Source: Streptomyces apricus (GTDB lineage Bacteria; Actinomycetota; Actinomycetes; Streptomycetales; Streptomycetaceae). From it: a DNA stretch of 35,441 nucleotides. The translations under genes and the position numbers were made by a program. Numbering within the stretch: the first letter of the stretch is position 1; each line of letters starts with the position of its first letter. Of this stretch, positions 14,550-22,633 are shown in pieces. The DNA lies in assembly GCF_008369065.1 (NCBI RefSeq), contig NZ_VDFC01000046.1, positions 1,276,431 through 1,311,871 of the forward strand, read 5' to 3'. The notes under the pieces are model-generated. The model made no database searches. It was given only the letters and a program-made list of their open reading frames with translations, and was not told where the DNA came from.

Positions 14550-14966
14550 TCACGAGATAACAACACCGGGAATAAGTGCTACCAACCCGGAAACGAAGCT
14601 GCCTGCTGCTGCAAGTGTCACAAGAACGGCCTTGCCGTCGGAGAACAGTCCCGAGCAGAACGCGCGCACTTGCCGTCGGAGGAACAGCATCTTGAGCTTC
14701 TGCCAGCGGTGTTGACGGATGTGGCAACCCATGAGGAGGCCAGTCGCGTTGTTGCGGCAACCATCGGTCCGTCCCCTAGTCGGAGCCCCACAGGTCACCG
14801 GGGCCTGGAAGAAGGACCAGAGGAGCACCGCGACGGACAAAACTATGATCACCGCTGGACCTGCTGCTTTATTGATCCACGCAGCGATGAGAAGGGCGCC
14901 GGCCAGGACACCCCACCAGTGCCCCAGACCGCCCAGCAGACTACTTTTCGCCCCCGAAGTCGCCAT
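14550..14966 (-). CDS. Small membrane protein with Cys/His motif
   Basis: 138 aa from ATG 14966 (MATSGAKSSLLGGL); an alternative TTG at 14996 adds ten residues. Two adjacent hydrophobic helices (WGVLAGALLIAAWI and PAVIIVLSVAVLLWSFF) are followed by a hydrophilic loop with CGAP...DGCRNN...LLMGCHIRQH, three Cys and two His spaced like a small metal site. RQHRWQKLKM comes next, and then a C-terminal membrane span (AAAGSFVSGLVALIPGVVI). A similar CxAxT..CRN...C..H arrangement is seen in small actinobacterial proteins of unknown function. It is convergent with the caspase gene. It could be a membrane partner of that system or an unrelated cargo gene. Confidence 0.7.
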   Translation of the reverse strand: MATSGAKSSLLGGLGHWWGVLAGALLIAAWINKAAGPAVIIVLSVAVLLWSFFQAPVTCGAPTRGRTDGCRNNATGLLMGCHIRQHRWQKLKMLFLRRQVRAFCSGLFSDGKAVLVTLAAAGSFVSGLVALIPGVVIS

Positions 14967-15169
14967 GCTTGTAATCGTGGCGATCAGTAAGACCAATCAT
15001 GCCGTGTGCGGATGGTATGACCGAAAATGAGCTCAGGACGGCTGACGCTTGCTCTGGGGTGGCCCACCTGAACGAGATCAATCTCGCTGCCAGAAGACGC
15101 TCTACGAGCCAAGGACAGTTGATCGGGCAACAGCCACTGTGTGTGCCCGTCTCCTGAGCCATCATCGCT

Positions 15170-15358
15170 TCAGACCCACTCCACCTCAGAGTGGATAGCC
15201 GTAGAGCCTCCAGGAGGCGGCAGGGGCGTTCTCTGCGCCTCCCCCGCGATCTCCTGTCGTCCGTCTCTAGCACTTAGCGCCCCTAGGACGGCAGCAAGCT
15301 CTTCCTCGCTGCCGTCCCCCAGCGCCTCCACCACGCGCCGCAGCGCCGCCTCACCCAC
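15170..15358 (-). CDS. 62-aa ORF directly after the restored radical SAM stop
   Basis: GTG at 15358 begins one base after the radical SAM stop codon (15360-15362); the stop itself sits in a purine-rich TGAGGTGGGTGAGG context. The first half (GEAALRRVVEALGDGSEEEL, then AAVLGALSARDG) is a plausible helical protein; the second half is Pro/Gly-rich. The ORF lies wholly inside the element, so if real it would be translated by coupling to a host gene. It might equally be chance frame. No family recognised. The rest of 14967-15169 shows no gene I can support. Confidence 0.4.
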   Translation of the reverse strand: MGEAALRRVVEALGDGSEEELAAVLGALSARDGRQEIAGEAQRTPLPPPGGSTAIHSEVEWV

Positions 15359-15359
15359 C

Positions 15360-17327
15360 TCAGTGGGTGTGGCCGCCGGTGGAGGCAGCCGCGTCCTTCT
15401 TGACCGTCAGCGGGAGGAGCTTCTTGCCGGTCGGGCCCGTTTGTGGCCATGTGTCGAACTGCGGGCACACGCCGCAGTCGAAGCACGGGGTCCAGCGGCA
15501 GTCGTCGACCTCCGTCTCGTCGAGCGCGTCCTGCCAGTCCTCCCAGAGCCAGTCCTTGTCCAGGCCCGAGTCCAGGTGGTCCCAGGGCAGGACCTCCTCG
15601 TAGGTGCGCTCGCGGGTGGTGTACCAGTCGACGTCCAGGCCGAAGGCGGGGAGCGTCTTGTCGGCGCAGCGCATCCAGCGGTCGTACGAGAAGTACTCGC
15701 GCCAGCCGTCGAAGCGGCCGCCGTCCTCGTAGACGGCGCGGATGACGGAGCCGATGCGGCGGTCGCCGCGGGAGAGGAGGCCCTCGACGATGCCGGGCTT
15801 GCCGTCGTGGTAGCGGAAGCCGATGGAGCGGCCGTACTTCTTGTCGCCGCGGATCTTGTCGCGCAGCTTGGTGAGGCGCGCGTCCGTCTCCTCGGCGGAG
15901 AGCTGCGGGGCCCACTGGAACGGCGTGTGGGGCTTGGGGACGAAGCCGCCGATGGACACCGTGCAGCGGATGTCGTTCTGGCCGGAGACCTTGCGGCCCT
16001 CGGCGATCACGTTCATCGCCATGTCGGCGATCTGCAGGACGTCCTCGTCCGTCTCGGTCGGCAGGCCGCACATGAAGTACAGCTTCACCTGGCGCCAGCC
16101 GTTGCCGTACGCCGTGGAGACGGTCCGGATCAGGTCCTCCTCCGAGACCATCTTGTTGATGACCTTGCGCATGCGCTCGGAGCCGCCCTCGGGGGCGAAG
16201 GTGAGCCCGGAGCGGCGGCCGTTGCGGGTCAGCTCGTTCGCCAGGTCCACGTTGAAGGCGTCGACGCGGGTGGAGGGCAGCGACAGGCCGACCTTGTCCT
16301 CCTCGTACCGGTCCGCCAGGCCCTTGGCGATGTCGGCGATCTCCGAGTGGTCCGCCGAGGACAGGGAGAGCAGGCCCACCTCCTCGAAGCCGGTGGCCTT
16401 GAGGCCCTTCTCGACCATGTCGCCGATGCCCGTGATGGAGCGCTCGCGGACCGGGCGGGTGATCATGCCCGCCTGGCAGAAGCGGCAGCCGCGGGTGCAG
16501 CCGCGGAAGATCTCCACCGACATGCGCTCGTGGACGGTCTCCGCGAGCGGCACGAGGGGCTGCTTCGGGTAGGGCCACTCGTCGAGGTCCATGACCGTGT
16601 GCTTGGACACGCGCCACGGCACCCCGGACCTGTTGGGGACCACGCGGGCGATGCGGCCGTCGGCGAGGTACTCCACGTCGTAGAACGCCGGGATGTAGAC
16701 CGAGCCGGTCTTCGCGAGGCGGAGGAGGACCTCCTCGCGGCCGCCCGGCCGCCCCTCCGCCTTCCAGGCGCGGATGATCTCGGTCATGTCGAGCACGGCC
16801 TGCTCGCCGTCGCCGATGATCGCCGCGTCGATGAAGTCGGCGATCGGCTCGGGGTTGAAGGCGGCGTGGCCGCCGGCCAGCACGATCGGGTCGTCGAGGC
16901 CGCGGTCCTTCGACTCCAGCGGGATGCCGGCCAGGTCGAGGGCGGTCAGCATGTTCGTGTAGCCCAGCTCCGTGGAGAAGGACAGGCCGAACACGTCGAA
17001 GGCCTTCACCGGGCGGTGGGCGTCCACCGTGAACTGCGGGACGCCGTGCTCGCGCATCAGCGCCTCCAGGTCCGGCCAGACGCTGTACGTGCGCTCGGCC
17101 AGCACCCCCTCGCGCTCGTTGAGGACCTCGTAGAGGATCATGACGCCCTGGTTGGGCAGTCCGACCTCGTACGCGTCCGGGTACATGAGCGCCCAGCGGA
17201 CGTCGCAGTCCTCCCAGGGCTTGACCGTGGAGTTGAGCTCTCCGCCGACGTACTGGATCGGCTTCTGCACGTGCGGGAGCAGAGCTTCGAGCTGTGGGAA
17301 CACCGACGCAGCGGCTTCGGCAGGCAT
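15360..17327 (-). CDS. Radical SAM protein (TIGR03960-type), 3' end supplied by the element
   Basis: 655 aa from ATG 17327 (GAAGG 8 nt upstream); the much longer open frame to 18536 is antisense low-complexity and rejected. An N-terminal cobalamin-binding-like region (residues about 40-200) is followed by a radical SAM core with CTRGCRFC (CxxxCxxC) near residue 280, GGFVPKPHTPFQWAP further on, and a C-terminal Cys cluster CFDCGVCP. The family is conserved in actinobacteria near rod-shape and RNase genes, and its substrate is not established to my knowledge. About the last 32 residues (from FDTW on) come from the inserted element: GPTGKKLLPLTVK is kept, but the following residues differ from the stranded native tail at 1720-1817. 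The original terminator was lost with that tail. Confidence 0.92.
   Translation of the reverse strand: MPAEAAASVFPQLEALLPHVQKPIQYVGGELNSTVKPWEDCDVRWALMYPDAYEVGLPNQGVMILYEVLNEREGVLAERTYSVWPDLEALMREHGVPQFTVDAHRPVKAFDVFGLSFSTELGYTNMLTALDLAGIPLESKDRGLDDPIVLAGGHAAFNPEPIADFIDAAIIGDGEQAVLDMTEIIRAWKAEGRPGGREEVLLRLAKTGSVYIPAFYDVEYLADGRIARVVPNRSGVPWRVSKHTVMDLDEWPYPKQPLVPLAETVHERMSVEIFRGCTRGCRFCQAGMITRPVRERSITGIGDMVEKGLKATGFEEVGLLSLSSADHSEIADIAKGLADRYEEDKVGLSLPSTRVDAFNVDLANELTRNGRRSGLTFAPEGGSERMRKVINKMVSEEDLIRTVSTAYGNGWRQVKLYFMCGLPTETDEDVLQIADMAMNVIAEGRKVSGQNDIRCTVSIGGFVPKPHTPFQWAPQLSAEETDARLTKLRDKIRGDKKYGRSIGFRYHDGKPGIVEGLLSRGDRRIGSVIRAVYEDGGRFDGWREYFSYDRWMRCADKTLPAFGLDVDWYTTRERTYEEVLPWDHLDSGLDKDWLWEDWQDALDETEVDDCRWTPCFDCGVCPQFDTWPQTGPTGKKLLPLTVKKDAAASTGGHTH
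15440..15490. other. attR of the element (core CGGGC at 15462-15466)
   Basis: Right junction. Beyond the core the sequence is native radical SAM coding DNA (CFDCGVCP); before it is element DNA encoding the replacement tail. TGTGTC at 15450-15455 is the arm that pairs with GACACA at 1823-1828 in the rebuilt attP. The exact crossover is inferred. Confidence 0.65.
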
Positions 17328-17383
17328 CTCGCGAACCTTCGTGGGCGACAGGGGGTGACTGTCAAGCGTAACGTGCCCGCGGG

Positions 17384-17411
17384 GGCGGGCCGTCCGGGCG
17401 GACGGCCCGCC
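17384..17411 (-). terminator. Hairpin after the CYTH-CHAD gene
   Basis: GGCGGGCCGTCC, GGGC, GGACGGCCCGCC: a perfect 12-bp stem. It lies between the CYTH-CHAD stop (17495) and the radical SAM start, so it should separate the two leftward units. Confidence 0.65.
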
Positions 17412-17440
17412 GGACGTGCCGCACCCTGTCGTCATGTGCC

Positions 17441-17492
17441 TGCGGGTCCGTCGTGGCTTGTCGCGCAGTTCCCCGCGCCCCTGAAGGGGCGC
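17441..17492. repeat. Dispersed Streptomyces intergenic repeat, copy 1
   Basis: Reverse-oriented copy of a motif found four times in this window. On the complementary strand it reads GGGGCGCGGGGAACTGCGCG followed by ACAAGCCACGACGGACC. It lies right after the CYTH-CHAD stop. Its CCCCT...AGGGG part can fold into a hairpin. Confidence 0.8.
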
Positions 17493-17494
17493 TC

Positions 17495-19030
17495 CTAGGG
17501 GGCGGCCTTGATCGCACCCCATGCCTCCGGCAGGGCGGCCTCCACCTCGGCCGCGTTGCGTTCCTCCCGGCCGTACAGGACTCCGTACGTGAAGGCGTTC
17601 TCGCCCGCCGCGTGGGCCTGGGTCGCCAGGTCGCGCAGGGCCAGCCTGGCCATCACGCTGTCCTGGTGCTCGCCGAGCAGGCCCTGCAGGGACTTCATGT
17701 CGCCCACCAGGCCCTTCGCGGCCTTGCCGAGCAGGGGCGCGGCGAGTTCGGCCGCGTACCGCGTGCGCTTGGTCTTCTTGCGGGCCTCGTGGATCGCGAG
17801 GTCGCGGCCCTCCCCGGGCGGCAGCGCGACGGCCTGTCCGACCAGCCCCGACAGCTTGTCGACGTCCTTGCGCACCGCCTTCGCGATCGTCCGCTCCGTG
17901 GTGTCGGCGGCGGCCCTGCGCAGGGGCGGGGTGGCGAGCAGCGCGTCGAGGGAGACGAGGAGGTCCAGGTAGCGTCCGCCGTCCAGGACCGCGACCAGCC
18001 GGCGCCGGGAACCCGAGCGGCGGGCGTGCGCCCAGGTGCGCAGCCTGCCCCGGACGGGTCCGGCGAGCAGGGGGCGCGGCAGGGCGCCGAGGGCCGCCGT
18101 GAGCCGTTCGGTGAGGACCTCCTGGTCGCGGTCGACGCCCAGCTCCCCCGCCAGCCACTTCAGTTCGTCGCGGATCGGGTCGGTGACGGCCCGGTCCAGG
18201 ACGTTGCCGTACGAACGGAAGGTGCTGCGCAGCCGGCGGGTGGCGACGCGCATGCTGTGCACGGCGTCGTGGACGTCGCGGCGGACGGCGGGGTCGAGTT
18301 CGACGATCGCGTCGCGCTGGGCGCGGACGTACGCGAGGACGTGGTCGCCCGCGGTGACGGGCGCCGCGGCCACGACGGCCTCCTTGCGCGGCCTGCGGCC
18401 GGTCTCGCTCAGCGCCCTGGCGAGCTTGGACGCCGACCCGGACCGGCGGACACCGGCCTTGCGCAGCTTCTTCTCGACCTTGTCGAGGAAGGCGGGGTCG
18501 CCGTCGTCCGCCAGCTCGACCTCGATCTCGGTCCACCGCGCGGTGCCGTCGCCGCCGCTGAGGCGTTCGGCCCGTACGCGGTCGACGCTGACCTCGGCGA
18601 GCAGTCCCCCGGACGCGTCGACGAGGTGGCGTACGTCCCGGGCGGAGAGCAGCCGCACGACGGGCACGAGGTCGGCGTCGCGCACCCGGGAGCGGACCAG
18701 GCCGGTGAGGGAGCGGGGCACGGTGTCGGACAGCGGGGCGCGGATCTCGTCCCGTACGCCGTCGGAGACGGGGAGTTTGAGGTGCCAGCCGGCGTCGTCG
18801 CCGCCGGTGCGGCGGCGCAGGGTGAGGGACGCGGCGGCCAGGCGCTGGTCGGCCGTGTCGTAGTAGACCGCGTCCAGTTCGGCGACGCCCTTGTCGACGA
18901 CGGCCGCGACCCCCGGCACCCGGGTCAGGTCGGGCAGACCGGACAACCCCTCCGGCCCGCCCTCCGCATCGGCATCCGCATCGACTTCGACTTCGTACTT
19001 ACGCTCGATCTCCCGCTTGATGTCCGCCAT
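17495..19030 (-). CDS. CYTH-CHAD domain protein
   Basis: 511 aa from ATG 19030. The N-terminal CYTH domain begins IKREIERKYEV with the ExExK signature (Glu7, Glu9, Lys11), and continues with strand motifs DAVYYDTADQRLAAASLTLR and WTEIEVELADDGD. The C-terminal CHAD domain (about 240-505) is helical with conserved basic residues and His: VHDAVHSMRVATRRLRSTFR, later HEARKKTKRTRYAAEL and LQGLLGEHQDSVMAR. CYTH folds bind triphosphates or polyphosphate with divalent metals; CHAD domains bind polyphosphate. A cytosolic polyphosphate-linked role is likely. It is a separate leftward unit between rodA and the radical SAM gene. Confidence 0.92.
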   Translation of the reverse strand: MADIKREIERKYEVEVDADADAEGGPEGLSGLPDLTRVPGVAAVVDKGVAELDAVYYDTADQRLAAASLTLRRRTGGDDAGWHLKLPVSDGVRDEIRAPLSDTVPRSLTGLVRSRVRDADLVPVVRLLSARDVRHLVDASGGLLAEVSVDRVRAERLSGGDGTARWTEIEVELADDGDPAFLDKVEKKLRKAGVRRSGSASKLARALSETGRRPRKEAVVAAAPVTAGDHVLAYVRAQRDAIVELDPAVRRDVHDAVHSMRVATRRLRSTFRSYGNVLDRAVTDPIRDELKWLAGELGVDRDQEVLTERLTAALGALPRPLLAGPVRGRLRTWAHARRSGSRRRLVAVLDGGRYLDLLVSLDALLATPPLRRAAADTTERTIAKAVRKDVDKLSGLVGQAVALPPGEGRDLAIHEARKKTKRTRYAAELAAPLLGKAAKGLVGDMKSLQGLLGEHQDSVMARLALRDLATQAHAAGENAFTYGVLYGREERNAAEVEAALPEAWGAIKAAP

Positions 19031-19080
19031 GCCCTGAATTTAGAGGCAGCACCCCGCCCCCCGTAAGGGCACGGACTCGT

Positions 19081-19134
19081 GCCCCGTAAGGGGCGCGGGG
19101 AACTGCGCGCTCAGCCACGACGAACCGGCACCCG
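19081..19134. repeat. Dispersed Streptomyces intergenic repeat, copy 2
   Basis: Reads GTAAGGGGCGCGGGGAACTG then CGCGCTCAGCCACGACGAAC. It sits just after rodA on the transcribed side, as the other copies sit after their genes. Confidence 0.8.
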
Positions 19135-19181
19135 AAAACCGGCCGCACCCCTCCGGATCCTGCCGAACCCCAGTGGAACGG

Positions 19182-20381
19182 CTACGCCGACATGGGCCGC
19201 TGCACCCTGATCGACTGCAGCAGTCCCACCGCCACCCACACCGCGAACATCGACGACCCCCCGTACGAGACGAAGGGCAGCGGGAGTCCCGCGACCGGCA
19301 TGATGCCGAGGGTCATGCCGACGTTCTCGAAGGACTGGAAGGCGAACCAGGCGATGATCCCGGCGGCGACGATCGTGCCGTACAGCTCGGTCGTCTCGCG
19401 GGCGATCCGGCAGGCGCGCCACAGGACGACGCCGAGCAGGACCAGGATGAGCCCGGCGCCGACGAAGCCGAGCTCCTCGCCCGCGACCGTGAAGACGAAG
19501 TCGGTCTGCTGCTCGGGCACGAACTGGCCGGTGGTCTGCGAGCCCTTGCCGAGGCCGGTGCCGAACAGTCCGCCGGAGCCGATCGCGATGCGCGCCTGGT
19601 TGGTGTTGTAGCCGACGCCCGCCGGGTCCAGCGCGGGGTTGGCGAACGCGGCGAAGCGGGCGATCTGGTACTCGTCGAGGACCTTGAGCTGCCAGACCGC
19701 GACCGCGCCGAGCGCGCCGGCCCCGATCAGACCGAAGATCCAGCGGTTGGAGGCGCCGGAGGCGAGCAGCACGCCGAGCACGATGATGACCATGACCATG
19801 ACCGAGCCGAGGTCGGGCATGAGCAGGACGACCAGTATCGGTACGACGGCCAGGCCCAGCGCCTGGACGACCGTGCGGTGGTCGGGGTGCGGCTTGTCGC
19901 CCGCGTCGACCCGGGCCGCGAGCAGCATCGCCATGCCCAGGATGATCGTGATCTTCACGAACTCGGAGGGCTGGAGCGAGAAGCCGCCGCCGATGACGAT
20001 CCACGCGTGGGCGCCGTTGATGGTCGCGCCGAGCGGGGTCAGCACCAGCAGGACCAGGAAGACGCTGAGCCCGTAGAGGATCGGTACGGCCGTGCGCAGG
20101 GTGCGGTGGCCGAGCCAGACCGTGCCGATCATCAGGGCGAAGCCGATGCCGGTGTTGAGCAGGTGCCGGAACAGGAAGTAGTACGGGTCGCCCTGGTTGA
20201 GCTCGGTGCGGTTGCGGGTCGCCGAGTAGACGAGGGCCGCGCCGATGAAGGAGAGCGCGAGGGCCGAGAACAGTATCGGCCAGTCGAGCCTGCGGGCCAG
20301 CGAGTCGCGGGCGAACACCCGCGTCCAGCCCGCGCGTTCGGGTCCGTACCCGGAGACGGAGAAGCCGTTCGCGCCGGTCAT
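19182..20381 (-). CDS. rodA: RodA, SEDS peptidoglycan glycosyltransferase of cell elongation
   Basis: 399 aa from ATG 20381, which overlaps the PBP2 stop as ATGA, so translation is coupled. The longer frame upstream is antisense to PBP2 and rejected. Ten or so membrane spans are visible. SEDS marks include INGAHAWIVIGG followed by FSLQPSEFVKI, LLMPDLGSVMVM, and the end motif FVSYGGSSM. The protein polymerises lipid II glycan strands in the membrane and works with the class B PBP encoded just upstream. In Streptomyces the mre/rod set acts mainly in spore wall formation, and rodA is known as sfr in S. coelicolor. It is the last gene of the mreBCD-pbp2-rodA run. Confidence 0.96.
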   Translation of the reverse strand: MTGANGFSVSGYGPERAGWTRVFARDSLARRLDWPILFSALALSFIGAALVYSATRNRTELNQGDPYYFLFRHLLNTGIGFALMIGTVWLGHRTLRTAVPILYGLSVFLVLLVLTPLGATINGAHAWIVIGGGFSLQPSEFVKITIILGMAMLLAARVDAGDKPHPDHRTVVQALGLAVVPILVVLLMPDLGSVMVMVIIVLGVLLASGASNRWIFGLIGAGALGAVAVWQLKVLDEYQIARFAAFANPALDPAGVGYNTNQARIAIGSGGLFGTGLGKGSQTTGQFVPEQQTDFVFTVAGEELGFVGAGLILVLLGVVLWRACRIARETTELYGTIVAAGIIAWFAFQSFENVGMTLGIMPVAGLPLPFVSYGGSSMFAVWVAVGLLQSIRVQRPMSA

Positions 20382-22633
20382 GCGAGCGACCTCCGTCGCT
20401 TCCCCGGGCGCGCCGAGCGCCTTCGGGCGTCCCGGTTGCCGCCGGCGCCGCGGTTGACCGCGGTGGCGGCGGGGCCGTCGTACGCCACCTGCTGCTGCCC
20501 TTCCTCGGTGGCCTGCTCCTGCTTCTTGGGCGGGTAGACCTCGGCCTTGGGGGCGTCGATCGATCCGTCCTTCTCGATCTTCGGCAGGCTCTTCTGCGGG
20601 GTGGGGAGCAGTGCCTTCTTCTTGTCGATCTTGCCGTCCTCGGAGACCCCGTACAGCGCGTTGTAGATCTTGCGCACGGCGGGGGCCGAGGCGCCGGAGC
20701 CGGTACCACCCTGGGAGATGGTCATGACGACCGTGTACTCCTTGGTGTACGTGGTGAACCACGAGGTGGTCTGCTTGCCGTAGACCTCGGCCGTGCCCGT
20801 CTTGGCGTGCATCGGGATCTCGTCCTGTGGCCAGCCGCCGAACCGCCAGGCGGCCGATCCGCGGGTCGCGACCCCTTCGAGGGCACCGTCTATGGCGTCG
20901 CGGGTCGTCTTCGTCATCGGCAGCTTGCCGTGCGACTTCGGCTCGATCTCCTGGACGCTCTTGCCGTCCGCGCTGATGATCGCCTTGCCGACGGTCGGGT
21001 CGTAGAGCGTGCCGCCGTTGGCGATGGCCCCGTAGATCGTCGCCATCTGGATCGGGGTGACGAGGGTGTCGCCCTGGCCGATGGAGTAGTTGACGGAGTC
21101 ACCGGCGCGCATCCTGTTGCCTTCGAGGCAGTTCTCGTACGCGATCTGCTGGGCGTACGAGCCGCCCTTCTTGCCGTACTTGCACCAGGCGTCCTTGTTG
21201 GCCTTCCAGTAGTCCTGCTTCCACTTGCGGTCGGGGACGCGGCCGGTGACCTCGTTGGGCAGGTCGATGCCGGTCTCCTTGCCGAGGCCGAACTGGTGGG
21301 CGGTCCGGTAGAACCAGTCCTTGGCGTTCTTCTTCGGCTTGATGCCGCCGTCCTTCTTCCACTGCTCGTGGGAGAGGCTGTAGAAGACGGTGTCGCAGGA
21401 GACCTCCAGGGCGCGGCCGAGGCTGATCGGGCCGTACCCCTTGGACTCGAAGTTCTTGAAGACCTGGCCGCCGATGGAGTACGAGGCGCCGCACTGGTAG
21501 GGGCCGTTGAAGGAGTAGCCGGCCTGTATGGCGGCGGCCGTCGAGATGACCTTGAAGACCGAGCCGGGGGCCGACTGGCCCTGGATGGCGCGGTTCAGCA
21601 GCGGGTAGTTGGACTCCTTGCCGGTGAGCCGGGTGTAGTCCTTGCCGGAGATGCCGCCGACCCAGGCGTTCGGGTCGTACGACGGGTTGGACGCCATCGA
21701 CACGACGCGGCCGGTCTTGTTCTCCATGACGACCACGGCGCCGGAGTCGGCCTTGTACTTTTCGCCGGTGTTCTTGTCGAAGACGTCACGGGCGTCCTTC
21801 ATCGCCTCGTTCAGCTCGTACTCGGCGACGCGCTGGACGCGGGAGTCGATGCTGGTGACGACGTTCGCGCCGGGCTGGGCCTCGTCGCTCTCGGCCTGGC
21901 CGATGACGCGGCCGAGGTTGTCGACCTCGTAGCGGGTGACGCCCGCCTTGCCGCGCAGCTGCTTGTCGTACTGACGCTCCAGGCCCGAGCGGCCCACCTG
22001 GTCGGAGCGCAGGTACGGCGAGTCGGTGTCCTCGGCCTTGGTGATCTCCTCGTCGGTGACGGGCGAGAGGTAGCCGAGGACCTGGGCGGTGTTGGCCCCG
22101 CCGGGGGCGGCGTAGCGGCGCACGGCCTGCGGTTCGGCGGAGATGCCGGGGAAGTCCTCGGCGCGCTCGCGGATCTGCAGGGCCTGCTTGGGCGTGGCCT
22201 CGTCGGTGATGGGGATGGGCTGGTAGGGCGAGCCGTTCCAGCAGGGCTGCGGGGTCTTCGCGTCGCAGAGGCGGACCTTGTCGAGCACCTCGGAGGCCTT
22301 CATGCCGAGGACGTCCGCGAGCTTGGTGAGGACGGCGTCCCCGTCGTCCTTCATCTTCAGCAGGTCGGTGCGGGACGCGGAGACCACGAGCCGGGTCTCG
22401 TTGTCGGCGATCGGCACCCCGCGGGCGTCCAGGATCGAGCCGCGCACGGCGGGGCTGACGACCTGCTGGACGTGGTTGCCGGAGGCCTCCTTGGCGTACT
22501 CGTCGCCGTTGCGGATCTGGAGGTACCAGAGCCGGCCGCCGAGCGTGCCGAGGAGGGACAGGACGAGGATCTGGATGACGACGAGCCGGATCTGGACCCG
22601 TGGGGTCCGGCCGGTCTCGGGAATGTTGGTCAC
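20378..22633 (-). CDS. mrdA: PBP2, class B penicillin-binding transpeptidase
   Basis: 751 aa from GTG 22633 with GGGGGAG upstream. One N-terminal membrane anchor (LVVIQILVLSLLGTLGG) is followed by the non-catalytic dimerisation part with RGSILDARGVPIADN. The transpeptidase domain has SVFK (SxxK, near residue 355), SIGQGD as the second-motif region and AKTGTAE (KTG, near 612). The C-terminal tail is long, Lys/Pro/Gln-rich and basic. It cross-links peptidoglycan outside the membrane as partner of RodA. Its start overlaps the stop of a tiny repeat-built ORF (22630-22734), and its stop overlaps the rodA start, so the whole run is tightly coupled. Confidence 0.96.
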   Translation of the reverse strand: MTNIPETGRTPRVQIRLVVIQILVLSLLGTLGGRLWYLQIRNGDEYAKEASGNHVQQVVSPAVRGSILDARGVPIADNETRLVVSASRTDLLKMKDDGDAVLTKLADVLGMKASEVLDKVRLCDAKTPQPCWNGSPYQPIPITDEATPKQALQIRERAEDFPGISAEPQAVRRYAAPGGANTAQVLGYLSPVTDEEITKAEDTDSPYLRSDQVGRSGLERQYDKQLRGKAGVTRYEVDNLGRVIGQAESDEAQPGANVVTSIDSRVQRVAEYELNEAMKDARDVFDKNTGEKYKADSGAVVVMENKTGRVVSMASNPSYDPNAWVGGISGKDYTRLTGKESNYPLLNRAIQGQSAPGSVFKVISTAAAIQAGYSFNGPYQCGASYSIGGQVFKNFESKGYGPISLGRALEVSCDTVFYSLSHEQWKKDGGIKPKKNAKDWFYRTAHQFGLGKETGIDLPNEVTGRVPDRKWKQDYWKANKDAWCKYGKKGGSYAQQIAYENCLEGNRMRAGDSVNYSIGQGDTLVTPIQMATIYGAIANGGTLYDPTVGKAIISADGKSVQEIEPKSHGKLPMTKTTRDAIDGALEGVATRGSAAWRFGGWPQDEIPMHAKTGTAEVYGKQTTSWFTTYTKEYTVVMTISQGGTGSGASAPAVRKIYNALYGVSEDGKIDKKKALLPTPQKSLPKIEKDGSIDAPKAEVYPPKKQEQATEEGQQQVAYDGPAATAVNRGAGGNRDARRRSARPGKRRRSLA

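Larger units (their letters stand above)
1813..15466. mobile_element. 13.65 kb integrative element (AICE-type, serine integrase, Rep, FtsK/Tra)
   Basis: Bounded by CGGGC cores in attL and attR within the 3' end of a radical SAM gene. Contents match actinomycete integrative conjugative elements: site-specific integrase, HUH-type Rep, FtsK/SpoIIIE-like double-stranded DNA translocase with small associated ORFs, and a GntR/UTRA KorSA-type repressor. The rest is accessory (HATPase, XRE-TPR regulator, APH-fold kinase, EACC1/caspase-TPR pair, small membrane protein). A large serine integrase replaces the tyrosine integrase known from pSAM2 and SLP1. The integrase gene and especially the cargo at about 12.42-14.5 kb are visibly richer in A+T than the flanks. 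Self-transfer is inferred from gene content. Confidence 0.88.

Noticed and set aside
14941..15273. 110-aa minus-strand ORF near the right end of the element
   Set aside because: Arg-rich start and Cys/Ser-rich middle without a recognisable fold; overlaps better candidates on both sides. Not excluded completely.
15000..15360. tRNA gene as the attachment site
   Set aside because: No cloverleaf was seen at either end; the junctions lie in a protein-coding gene.
17328..18536. N-terminal extension of the radical SAM frame (1058 aa in total)
   Set aside because: Antisense or out of frame with the CYTH-CHAD gene, Arg/Gly/Pro-rich, and MPAEAAAS at 17327 has a proper ribosome-binding site.
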